Shown in pieces: positions 27,574 to 35,335 of a DNA stretch of 64,000 bases (positions are counted from its first letter, which is position 1; each line of letters opens with the position of its first letter). The notes beneath the pieces are model-generated. The model was not told the DNA's origin, did not search any database, and worked only from the letters and a program-made list of their open reading frames with translations. Source of the DNA: Pseudomonas benzenivorans (lineage in GTDB: Bacteria > Pseudomonadota > Gammaproteobacteria > Pseudomonadales > Pseudomonadaceae); assembly GCF_024397895.1 (NCBI RefSeq), contig NZ_CP073346.1, positions 4,402,001 through 4,466,000 on the forward strand, read 5' to 3'. The position numbers and the translations under genes are program-made.

Positions 27574-28764
27574 TCAAGCGTCCTCGCCGCGCCGGCCGAG
27601 CAGGCTGTCGACGGCGGGCACCCGGGTCTCGCTGGCCATCTGCGTGTTGTGCTCGAGTTGGTGGCTGAAGCGATCCAGCGATCCTTGCGCGGGCTTGGCA
27701 TCGCTGGTGAACACCGGCGGGCTGAGCATGTAGGCGCTGAGCATACGGGTCAGGGCCACCAGGCTGTCGATGTGGGTGCGCTCGTAGCCATGGGTGGCAT
27801 CGCAACCGAAGGCCATCAGGGCGGTGCGGACATCGTGGCCGGCGCCGACCGCCGACTGCGCGTCGCTGTGGTAATAGCGGAACAGGTCGCGGCGCACCGG
27901 GATCTCATGCTCCCTGGCCAGGCGCAGCAGCTGGCGCGAGAGGTGATAGTCGTGGGGGCCGCCGGAGTCCTGCATGGCGACGCTGACGGTGTGTTCGCTG
28001 GAGGCCTGCCCCTCGGCGACCGGGGCGATATCCACGCCGACGAACTCGCTGACGTCCCAGTGCAGCGCCGCCGCGGCGCCGGAGCCGACCTCCTCGGTCA
28101 CTGTGAACAGCGGATGGCAGTCGATCTCCAGCTCGGCGCCGCTCTCGACGATGCCCTTGAGCGAAGTGAGCAGGGCGGCGACGCCGGCCTTGTCGTCCAG
28201 GTGACGGGCGCTGATATGGCCGCTCTCGGTGAATTCCGGCAGGGGATCGAAGGCGACGAAGTCGCCGACAGACACGCCCAGGGATTCGCAATCGGCGCGG
28301 GTCGCACAGTAGGCATCCAGGCGCAGCTCGACATGGTCCCAGCTGATCGGCAGCTGATCCACCTCGGTGTTGAAGGCGTGTCCGGAGGCCAGCAGCGGCA
28401 GCACGCTGCCGCGGATCACGCTGGTTTCGGTGAAGACGCTGACCCGGCTGCCCTCGGCGAAGCGGCTGGACCAGGTGCCGACCGGGGCCAGACCCAGGCG
28501 GCCGTTGTCCTGCACCGTGCGGACGATGGCGCCGATGGTGTCGAGGTGGGTCGACACCGCCCGATCCGGGCTGCTCTGCTTGCCCTTGAGGGTGGCGCGA
28601 ATGGTCCCGCGGCGGGTCAGCTCGAAGGGGATGCCGATCTCCTCCAGGCGCTCGGCGACATAGCGCACGATGGTGTCGGTGAAACCGGTCGGGCTGGGGA
28701 TGGCGAGCATCTCCAGCAGGACTTTGCGCAGGTATTCGAGGTCGGGTTCGGGCAGTTGCTGCAT
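27574..28764 (-). CDS. M42-family peptidase of the NAGGN osmoprotectant system
   Basis: A 396-residue co-catalytic metal aminopeptidase-like protein. Metal and catalytic residues are visible: STHLDTIG (His-x-Asp), HLDDKAGVAAL (bridging Asp), TVTEEVGSG (Glu-Glu), VDIAPV, and HGYERTH near the end. Start at 28764 is fixed by AAGGAG upstream; the longer frame to 29109 is spurious. In pseudomonads this gene goes with the N-acetylglutaminylglutamine amide (NAGGN) synthesis genes and may turn over the dipeptide, although its role is not settled. Third gene of the minus-strand cluster. Confidence 0.9.
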   Translation of the reverse strand: MQQLPEPDLEYLRKVLLEMLAIPSPTGFTDTIVRYVAERLEEIGIPFELTRRGTIRATLKGKQSSPDRAVSTHLDTIGAIVRTVQDNGRLGLAPVGTWSSRFAEGSRVSVFTETSVIRGSVLPLLASGHAFNTEVDQLPISWDHVELRLDAYCATRADCESLGVSVGDFVAFDPLPEFTESGHISARHLDDKAGVAALLTSLKGIVESGAELEIDCHPLFTVTEEVGSGAAAALHWDVSEFVGVDIAPVAEGQASSEHTVSVAMQDSGGPHDYHLSRQLLRLAREHEIPVRRDLFRYYHSDAQSAVGAGHDVRTALMAFGCDATHGYERTHIDSLVALTRMLSAYMLSPPVFTSDAKPAQGSLDRFSHQLEHNTQMASETRVPAVDSLLGRRGEDA

Positions 28765-28880
28765 AGAGAACTCCTTCGCTGAGTGGGCTGTCGGCGACAG
28801 GGAAAAGGACTGGCAGTGCATGCTGACCAGCTTAGTCGCCGAGGGTTTCCCCGGCGCGGGTCGCGGTAGTGGGCAGAGGG

Positions 28881-28903
28881 GCGGGCGCGAGTCGCGCGCC
28901 CGC
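28881..28903 (-). other. 9-bp GC hairpin between ngg and the M42 gene
   Basis: GCGGGCGCG (28881-28889) and CGCGCCCGC (28895-28903) form a perfect stem with a 5-base loop, 13 bases past the ngg stop. No T-run follows on the minus strand, so it does not look like a full intrinsic terminator. A similar hairpin follows asnO, which suggests mRNA processing or partial termination inside the operon. Confidence 0.45.
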
Positions 28904-28915
28904 GGTGGCGCAGGG

Positions 28916-30655
28916 CTAGCCGGTAATCTGGCTGAGGGGGAACAGCAGGTCGACGAAGCGTTCGGCCGTCGGCTGTGGCTCATGGTTGGCCAGGCCGGCG
29001 CGCTCGTTGGCCTCGATGAACACGTGCTCGGGCTGATCCGCCGCCGGCACCAGCAGGTCGAGACCGACCACCGGGATGTCCAGCGCCCGGGCTGCCTTGA
29101 CCGCGGCATCGGCCAGGGTCGGGTGGAGGCTGTCGGTGACGTCCTCGAGGCTGCCGCCGGTGTGCAGGTTGGCGGTCTTGCGCACCGCCAGGCGCTCGCC
29201 GATTGGCAGCACGCTGTCGTAGTCGACGCCGGCGGCGTGCAGGGTGCGCAGGGTTTCCGCGTCCTTGGGAATCCGGCTCTCGCCGTCGGTGGCCGCCTGG
29301 CGCCGGCGGCTCTGGGCGTCGATCAGCTCGCCGATGCTGTGGCGGCCGTCGCCGATCACCTCGGCGGGGCGGCGGATGGCCGCGGCGACCACCTCGTAGC
29401 CGATCACCAGGATGCGCAGGTCGCTGCCCGAGTGGAAGCTTTCCAGCAGCACGCGACCGTCGAACACCCGGGCGCGCTCGATGGCCTCCTGAACTTCGCC
29501 CGGGGTGCGCAGGTCCACAGCCACGCCCTGGCCCTGCTCGCCGTCCACCGGCTTGACCACCAGGCTGCCGTGCTCGGCGAGAAAGGCCGCGTTTTCCTCG
29601 GCGCTGCCGGCCAGGCGCTGGGCTGGCAGGCTAAGGCCGGCGCGCTCGAGGGCGCGGTGGGTCAGGCGCTTGTCCTGGCACAGGGTCATGCTCACGGCGC
29701 TGGTCAGGTCGGTCAGCGATTCGCGGCAACGGATGCGACGACCGCCGTGGTTCAGGGTGAACAGGCCGGCCTCGGCATCATCGACCTGCACCTCGATGCC
29801 GCGACGCAGGGCCTCGTCGACGATGATCTTGGCGTAGGGGTTGAGTTCCGCCTCCGGCCCGGGGCCGATGAACAACGGCTGGTTGATGCTGTTCTTGCGC
29901 TTGATGCTGAAGGTCTGCAGTTCGCGAAAGCCCAGCTTGGCGTACAGGCCCTTGGCCTGGCGGTTGTCGTGCAGCACCGACAGGTCGAGGAAGCTGAGGC
30001 CGCGACTCATGAAATGCTCGATAAGGTGGCGCACCAGCACTTCGCCGACGCCGGGGCGGCCGCAATGCGGGTCCACCGCCAGGCACCAGAGGCTGCTGCC
30101 GTTCTCGGGGTCCTTGAAGGCCTTCTGATGATTGAGGCCCATGACGCTGCCGATCACCGCGCCGCTGTCTTCGTCCTCGGCCAGCCAGTACACCGGGCCA
30201 CCCTGGTGGCGCGGGGTGAGCTTGGCCGGATCGATCGGCAGCATGCCGCGCATCTGGTACAGGCGGTTGATCGCCTGCCAGTCATCGGCATTCTGCGCGC
30301 GGCGCACCCGGTAGCCGCGAAAGCCGCGGCGCGCCTGGCGGTAGTCGCTGAACCACAGGCGCAGGGTGTCCGAAGGGTCGAGAAACAGCTGTTGCGGTGC
30401 CTGGGCCAGCACCTGCTGGGGGGCGGCGACATACAGGGCGATATCGCGCTCGCCGCGGCGCTCGGTCAACAGCTCGTCGGCCAGCACGGCCGGGTCCGGG
30501 AAGGTATGGCCGACCAGCAGGCGGCCCCAGCCGCAATGCACGGCCAGTGACTCGCTGGGCTTGACTCCGCGTTCTTCGGCGAAGCGCGCCTGCAGCCGCT
30601 CGTAGGAGGGCGCCTGGCCGCGCTGCAGGCGTTGATTGAAGGTGGTGGCTCGCAT
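28916..30655 (-). CDS. ngg: N-acetylglutaminylglutamine synthetase (GNAT + ATP-grasp)
   Basis: 579 residues. An N-terminal region and a GNAT acetyltransferase domain (about 115-260; SLWCLAVDPHCGRPGVGEVL and SVLHDNRQAKGLYAKLGF) are followed by an ATP-grasp ligase (about 285-575; VVKPVDGEQGQGVAV, FIEANERAGLANHEP). The enzyme makes N-acetyl-glutaminylglutamine, which the neighbouring AsnO-like enzyme amidates to the osmolyte NAGGN. Second gene of asnO-ngg-M42 on the minus strand. The domain fusion is highly characteristic. Confidence 0.93.
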   Translation of the reverse strand: MRATTFNQRLQRGQAPSYERLQARFAEERGVKPSESLAVHCGWGRLLVGHTFPDPAVLADELLTERRGERDIALYVAAPQQVLAQAPQQLFLDPSDTLRLWFSDYRQARRGFRGYRVRRAQNADDWQAINRLYQMRGMLPIDPAKLTPRHQGGPVYWLAEDEDSGAVIGSVMGLNHQKAFKDPENGSSLWCLAVDPHCGRPGVGEVLVRHLIEHFMSRGLSFLDLSVLHDNRQAKGLYAKLGFRELQTFSIKRKNSINQPLFIGPGPEAELNPYAKIIVDEALRRGIEVQVDDAEAGLFTLNHGGRRIRCRESLTDLTSAVSMTLCQDKRLTHRALERAGLSLPAQRLAGSAEENAAFLAEHGSLVVKPVDGEQGQGVAVDLRTPGEVQEAIERARVFDGRVLLESFHSGSDLRILVIGYEVVAAAIRRPAEVIGDGRHSIGELIDAQSRRRQAATDGESRIPKDAETLRTLHAAGVDYDSVLPIGERLAVRKTANLHTGGSLEDVTDSLHPTLADAAVKAARALDIPVVGLDLLVPAADQPEHVFIEANERAGLANHEPQPTAERFVDLLFPLSQITG

Positions 30656-30757
30656 TGGCGTGTTTCCTTAGCTGCGCGCATCGCCCGGACAGTTGCCGGG
30701 GCGTGAATTCAGTCGTGACTGCTCCGGATCACATCCGGCTACGGCGGTTTGACGCGG

Positions 30758-30779
30758 CCGGGCGGGAACTCCCGCCCGG
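30758..30779 (-). other. 9-bp GC hairpin between asnO and ngg
   Basis: CCGGGCGGG (30758-30766) pairs perfectly with CCCGCCCGG (30771-30779) around AACT, 7 bases after the asnO stop. On the minus strand it is followed by no T-run, so read-through into ngg is expected. It may set the ratio of the two enzymes or protect the upstream mRNA. Confidence 0.45.
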
Positions 30780-30786
30780 GGCGTTG

Positions 30787-32556
30787 CTAGAGGCCTTGCT
30801 CGCTCAGCCACAGGTTGAGCGCCGCCATCTGCCACAGTTTCGAGCCGCGCAGCGGCGTGAGCTGGCCGTGGGGGTCGGTCAGCAGGCGATCGAGCATGGC
30901 CGGATTGAACAGCCCGCGGTCCTGGCTCGGATCGACCAGCAGGTCGCGAACCCAGCCCAGTGTAGCCCCCTCCAGGTGCTTGAGACCCGGCACCGGGAAA
31001 TAGCCCTTCTTGCGGTCGATGACCTCGGAGGGGATGACCTGGCGGGCGGCCTCCTTGAGCACGTGCTTGCCACCGTCCGGCAGCTTGAAGCGCCCCGGAA
31101 TGCGTGCCGACAGTTCGGCCAGGCGATAGTCGAGGAACGGCGTGCGCGCCTCCAGGCCCCAGGCCATGGTCATGTTGTCGACCCGCTTGACCGGGTCGTC
31201 GACCAGCATCACCGTGCTGTCCAGACGCAGCGCCTTGTCCACCGCGGCCACCGCGCCGGGCTGGGCGAAATGCTGGCGGACGAACTCGCCGGCATGGTCG
31301 TCGGTCAGCCACTCGGGCTGCACGCACTGGGCGTATTCCTCGTGCTCACGGTCGAAGAAGGCCTTGCGGTAGGCGCTGAAGGCATCCTCGGCGCCGTCCA
31401 CCAGCGGGTACCAGTGGTAGCCGGCGAACAGCTCGTCGGCGCCCTGGCCGCTCTGCACCACCTTGCAGTGCTTGGCCACCTCCCGGGACAGCAGGTAGAA
31501 GGCGATGCAGTCGTGGCTGACCATCGGCTCGCTCATGGAGCGGAAGGCGGCCGGCAGCTGCTCGAGGATCTCGTTCTCGCCGATGCGCAGCTGATGGTGC
31601 TGGGTGTTGAAGCGCGCGGCGATCAGGTCCGAGTACTGGAATTCGTCGCCGCGCTCGCCGCCGGCATCCTGGAAGCCGATGGAGAAGGTCGAGAGGTTCT
31701 CCACCCCGGCTTCGCGCAGCAGGCCGACCAGCATGCTCGAGTCGACGCCGCCGGACAGCAGTACCCCGACATCCACCGCCGCGCGCTGGCGAATCGACAC
31801 CGCCTCGCGCATGCCGTCGAGCACCTTGTCGCGCCAGTCATCGAGCTCGAAGGCGATTTCATCGCGCTTGGGACCGAAGTCCAGCTGCCACCAGCTCTGC
31901 TGTTCGCAGTTGCCCTGGGCATCGATGCGCATCCAGCTTGCCGGCGGCAGTTTCTCCACGCCAGCGAGGATGGTGCGCGGCGCCGGGACCACGGCGTGGA
32001 AGTTCAGGTAGTGGTTGAGGGCGATCGGGTCCAGCGCCTTGCTGATGTCGCCGCCGGCAAGCAGCGCCGGCAGGCTCGAGGCGAAACGCAGGCGTTGGCC
32101 GGTGCGCGACAGGTACAGCGGCTTGACGCCGAGACGGTCGCGGGCGATGAACAGTTGCTGGCTGTCGCGCTCCCAGACGGCGAAGGCGAACATGCCGTTG
32201 AGCTTGGGCAGCAGGTCCTTGCCCCAGGCGTGATAGCCCTTGAGCAGTACCTCGGTGTCGCCGCCGGAGAAGAAGCGGTAGCCGAGGGCTTCCAGCTCGT
32301 TGCGCAGTTCCGGGTAGTTGTAGATGGCGCCGTTGAACACCATGGACAGGCCGAGATCGCTGTCGATCATCGGCTGGCCGGACGCCTCGGCGAGATCCAT
32401 GATCTTCAGCCGACGATGGCCAAGGGCAATCGGCCCCTGGCTGTGGAAGCCGTGCGCGTCTGGACCGCGCGGCGCTAAATGATGGGTGATTCGCTCGACT
32501 GCAGCCAGGTCGGCCGGTCGTTGATCAAAACGTAGTTCTCCAGCTATTCCGCACAT
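30787..32556 (-). CDS. asnO: N-acetylglutaminylglutamine amidotransferase, AsnB-like
   Basis: 589 residues. Ntn glutaminase domain with the nucleophile Cys2 (MCGIAGELRF), HRRLKIMDL and NGAIYNYPELR; synthetase domain with the PP-loop LLSGGVDSSMLVGLL and later LDYRLAELSARIPG. It amidates the C-terminus of the acetylated dipeptide to give NAGGN, an osmolyte known in Pseudomonas and Sinorhizobium. AAGGAAA precedes the ATG. First gene of its operon, divergent from a MarR gene over about 100 bases. Asparagine synthetase itself is the alternative, but the ngg and M42 neighbours decide. Confidence 0.92.
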   Translation of the reverse strand: MCGIAGELRFDQRPADLAAVERITHHLAPRGPDAHGFHSQGPIALGHRRLKIMDLAEASGQPMIDSDLGLSMVFNGAIYNYPELRNELEALGYRFFSGGDTEVLLKGYHAWGKDLLPKLNGMFAFAVWERDSQQLFIARDRLGVKPLYLSRTGQRLRFASSLPALLAGGDISKALDPIALNHYLNFHAVVPAPRTILAGVEKLPPASWMRIDAQGNCEQQSWWQLDFGPKRDEIAFELDDWRDKVLDGMREAVSIRQRAAVDVGVLLSGGVDSSMLVGLLREAGVENLSTFSIGFQDAGGERGDEFQYSDLIAARFNTQHHQLRIGENEILEQLPAAFRSMSEPMVSHDCIAFYLLSREVAKHCKVVQSGQGADELFAGYHWYPLVDGAEDAFSAYRKAFFDREHEEYAQCVQPEWLTDDHAGEFVRQHFAQPGAVAAVDKALRLDSTVMLVDDPVKRVDNMTMAWGLEARTPFLDYRLAELSARIPGRFKLPDGGKHVLKEAARQVIPSEVIDRKKGYFPVPGLKHLEGATLGWVRDLLVDPSQDRGLFNPAMLDRLLTDPHGQLTPLRGSKLWQMAALNLWLSEQGL

Positions 32557-32630
32557 AAATTTCCTTACCGGTGTTGCCGTTGGGGAGTCGTCCGGGCTCG
32601 CCGAACCTTTTACATGGGAACAAAAAAATG

Positions 32631-32644
32631 CTTTGATGTCAAAG
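32631..32644. promoter_or_regulatory. Palindrome, candidate MarR operator
   Basis: CTTTGA-TG-TCAAAG is a perfect inverted repeat with a 2-base spacer, 13 bases before the MarR start and within the 101-base region shared with asnO. MarR proteins bind such short palindromes and usually repress their own and divergent genes. An upstream AT-rich run (CAAAAAAATG) could be part of a promoter. No binding data; inferred from position and symmetry. Confidence 0.5.
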
Positions 32645-32657
32645 TTTCCATTCGAGT

Positions 32658-33143
32658 ATGTGTCTGAATATGGGTGAGAAAATAGTTTCTACTGAAATAG
32701 ATCTGTCATCTGTCATGGCCTTCGAGCTGCCGATGTTCCAGTCCCTGCGGCGCCTGCAGCAGGCGGGTGAGGTGCACGCCAAGCGCCTGACCCGCTTCGG
32801 CGGCCTGACGCCCATGCAACTGATGATCCTGCAGGTGCTGGCGGGCGAGGCGCGGTTGACGGCCAGCGACCTGAGTGGGCGGGTGAGCCTGACGGCGGCG
32901 ACCCTGTCGGGCATGCTCGACCGCCTGGAAGAGCGCGGCCTGCTGCATCGCCAGCGCGATGACCAGGACCGCCGCCGCCAGTGGCTGCTGCTCAGCGATG
33001 CCGGACGCGAGCTGGTGCAGCAGGCACCGAGCCTGCTGCCGCCGGAGTTCCGTCAGCGCTTCGCCGCGCTGGCCGACTGGGAGCGGCACAGCCTCACTGC
33101 GGCGCTGCTGCGGGCGGCGGAGCTGTGTGGCGAGATGGAGTGA
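32658..33143 (+). CDS. MarR family transcriptional regulator
   Basis: 161 residues by ATG 32658; ATG 32670 is an equally possible start, and neither has a strong ribosome site. Winged helix: LTPMQLMILQVLAGEARLTA, then LSGRVSLTAATLSGMLDRLE (recognition helix) and the wing RQRDDQDRRRQWLLLSDAG. It is divergent from the NAGGN genes, the same place as in other pseudomonads, so it probably controls them, perhaps in response to osmotic stress. Confidence 0.87.
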   Translation: MCLNMGEKIVSTEIDLSSVMAFELPMFQSLRRLQQAGEVHAKRLTRFGGLTPMQLMILQVLAGEARLTASDLSGRVSLTAATLSGMLDRLEERGLLHRQRDDQDRRRQWLLLSDAGRELVQQAPSLLPPEFRQRFAALADWERHSLTAALLRAAELCGEME

Positions 33144-33154
33144 GGTGAGTGTGC

Positions 33155-33219
33155 GTAGGGTGCGCCATGCGCACGGGTACCTGCGTGGCAGTCTCGGCGG
33201 TGCGCGCGGCGCACCCTAC
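33155..33219. repeat. Intergenic inverted-repeat element (copy 1)
   Basis: A 65-bp element bounded by GTAGGGTGCGCC and its exact reverse complement GGCGCACCCTAC. A second copy with the same 12-bp ends lies at 53658-53717. It sits between the convergent MarR and mnmC genes and supplies the mnmC stop codon. It could fold into a cruciform or RNA hairpin and act as a two-way terminator. Such GTAGGGTG...CACCCTAC elements are familiar in proteobacterial intergenic DNA. Confidence 0.8.
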
Positions 33220-35228
33220 CGTTCGGGCCTGGTGGGCGGCGTCTTGCCGGCGCCGCCGTTGCGGATCAGCTGGCGCAGGGCGAAGCGGTTGGGGTGGCAG
33301 GCCTCGGCCACCTCGCGCGGCAGGGGCAGGGGCTCGTCGTTGAGCCAGGCGGCCAGCAGCTCGCCGGATAGCGGCGCGCTGATCAGGCCGCGCGAGCCAT
33401 GGCCGCTGTTGACATACAGGCCGTCGAGCCAGGGGCAGGGTACGTCCGGCACCTGGCGAGCGTCCTTGCCGAGCACCGCATAGGCCCTGCTGAAGGCGTC
33501 GCGATCGGCCAGGGGGCCGACGATCGGCAGGTAGTCGGGGCTGGTGCAGCGAAAGGCGGCGCGGCCCGCAAGCAGCGCCGGATCGAGCTGGCGGCTGTGC
33601 AGGCGCTCGGCCAGATCCGTGGATATTTCCTCGAGAAGCTGCAGGTTGCCGGCGTGGTCGGCGCTGTTGGGTGTCAGGTCGTCGCTGTCGAAGTCGAAGC
33701 TGGCGCCCAGGGTGTGTTCGCCGAGCCGGGCCGGGGCGACGTAGCCCTCGGCACAGACCACGGTGCGCAGCGCCTGGCTCCGAGGGGTCTGCGCCAAACA
33801 GCTGATCTGCCCGCGAATGCGCTTGAGCGGCAACTCGGCGCTGTGCGGGAAGCGCTTGATCTCCGCGGCGCCGGCCAGCACCACCACCGGTGCGCTGGCG
33901 AGCAACTGGTCGGCGTCCCAGGCCTGCCACTGCGCGCCGTCGCGGCGCAGTTGCACGGCTTCCCGATGCGCCAGCAGGCGAATATTGGGCTGCTCGCTGA
34001 GCACTCGGCACAACGCCGGTGGATGGACCCAGCCGGCTTGCGGGTAGAACAGGCCGCCAGCGGGCAGTTCGACCCCGGCCTGGCGCTCGGCCTCGGCCTG
34101 CTCCAGCGGATGCAGCAGGTCGGCGGGAAAGGCGGCGGCCAGGCGGGCCTGGCGTTCGGCCTCCTTGGTGTCGAAGGCCAGTTGCAGCACGCCGCAGTCG
34201 TCCCAGTCGCGGCCTCTTGGCAGGGCCTCGAGCAGTCGGCGGGTATGGCAGAAACCGCTGACGATCAGTCGCGAGAGGGTCGTGCCGTGGGCCGAGAGCT
34301 TGAGGTAGAGCACCCCTTGCGGGTTGCCCGACGCTTCCTGGGCAATCGCGCCGTGGCGCTCCAGCAGGCTGACCCGCCAGCCGCGCGCGGCCAGGCTGGC
34401 CGCCGTGGCGCAGCCGGCCAGGCCGGCGCCGATGACCAGCGCGTGCCGTTCGCCGACGTGCCGCGCCGGGCGGGCGTACCAGGGCTTGCTCGTGGTGTCG
34501 GCGGCGCCAACGAACTGCCCCTTGAGCACTTCCCACTTCTTGCCTTGGCCGGGCATCCGCTTGACCTCGAAGCCGACCGCCTTGAGGCCGCGGCGCACCA
34601 CGCCGGCGCTGGTGAAGGTGCCGAAGCTGGCATGGGGTGCGGACAGTCTGGCCAGTTCGGCGAACAGCTCGGGCGTCCACATCTGCGGGTTCTTCGCCGG
34701 GGCGAAGCCGTCGAGGAACCAGGCGTCGACCCGGGCGTCGAGCTGCGCGAGCATCTGCTGGGCGTCGCCGATCAACAGGGTGAGGATGACCCGTCCACCG
34801 GCGAATACCAGGCGCTGAAAGCCGGGATGGATGGCGATGTACTGCGTCAGCAGCGGCTGGGCGAAGGGCGCCAGCTCCGGCCACAGCGCCAGGGCGCGCT
34901 GCAGGTCGGCGCGGCTCAGCGGGTATTTCTCGACGCTGACGAAGTGCAGGTGGGCGCCGGCGGTGGCCTGCTGCTCGAACAGCTGCCAGGCGCAGAGGAA
35001 ATTCAGTCCGGTGCCGAAGCCGGTTTCGCCGATCACCAGGTGCTCGCCCTCGGTCAGGGCGGCGAAGCGCTCCTCGAGTCGGTTGTTGGCGAGAAACACG
35101 TAGCGGGTTTCCGCCAGGCCGTTTTCCTGGGAGAAGTACACGTCGCCATATAGGCGCGACAGCGGCTGGCCCTTGTCGTCCCAATCGAGCTGGGCGGGTC
35201 GGGTATCGGGCTGAGGAGAGTCGGACAT
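33216..35228 (-). CDS. mnmC: MnmC, tRNA 5-(aminomethyl)-2-thiouridine modification enzyme
   Basis: 670 residues. The N-terminal SAM-dependent MnmC2/MnmD domain has GETGFGTGLNFLCAWQLF and WFLDGFAPAKNPQMW; the C-terminal FAD oxidoreductase (MnmC1) starts at HALVIGAGLAGCATAASL and ends with YVNSGHGSRGLISAPL. It performs the last two steps of mnm5s2U34 synthesis in tRNA. ATG 35228 is preferred over GTG 35237. The TAG stop lies inside the inverted-repeat element at 33155-33219. Confidence 0.94.
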   Translation of the reverse strand: MSDSPQPDTRPAQLDWDDKGQPLSRLYGDVYFSQENGLAETRYVFLANNRLEERFAALTEGEHLVIGETGFGTGLNFLCAWQLFEQQATAGAHLHFVSVEKYPLSRADLQRALALWPELAPFAQPLLTQYIAIHPGFQRLVFAGGRVILTLLIGDAQQMLAQLDARVDAWFLDGFAPAKNPQMWTPELFAELARLSAPHASFGTFTSAGVVRRGLKAVGFEVKRMPGQGKKWEVLKGQFVGAADTTSKPWYARPARHVGERHALVIGAGLAGCATAASLAARGWRVSLLERHGAIAQEASGNPQGVLYLKLSAHGTTLSRLIVSGFCHTRRLLEALPRGRDWDDCGVLQLAFDTKEAERQARLAAAFPADLLHPLEQAEAERQAGVELPAGGLFYPQAGWVHPPALCRVLSEQPNIRLLAHREAVQLRRDGAQWQAWDADQLLASAPVVVLAGAAEIKRFPHSAELPLKRIRGQISCLAQTPRSQALRTVVCAEGYVAPARLGEHTLGASFDFDSDDLTPNSADHAGNLQLLEEISTDLAERLHSRQLDPALLAGRAAFRCTSPDYLPIVGPLADRDAFSRAYAVLGKDARQVPDVPCPWLDGLYVNSGHGSRGLISAPLSGELLAAWLNDEPLPLPREVAEACHPNRFALRQLIRNGGAGKTPPTRPER

Positions 35229-35335
35229 GCGGGCCACCGGGCTGAACAGGCGCGCATTCTAGCCGATCCCGCCGGGCCGATTGCAGCGGTGCGGCGGTCC
35301 GCTAGGCTGGAGGCATTCAGATCAGGGAGTTGCAC

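Noticed and set aside
30655..32478. 607-codon + strand frame opposite asnO
   Set aside because: Antisense shadow; the minus strand shows the Cys2 glutaminase and PP-loop.
33399..35153. 584-codon + strand frame opposite mnmC
   Set aside because: Antisense shadow of a well-identified gene; no start context or domains.
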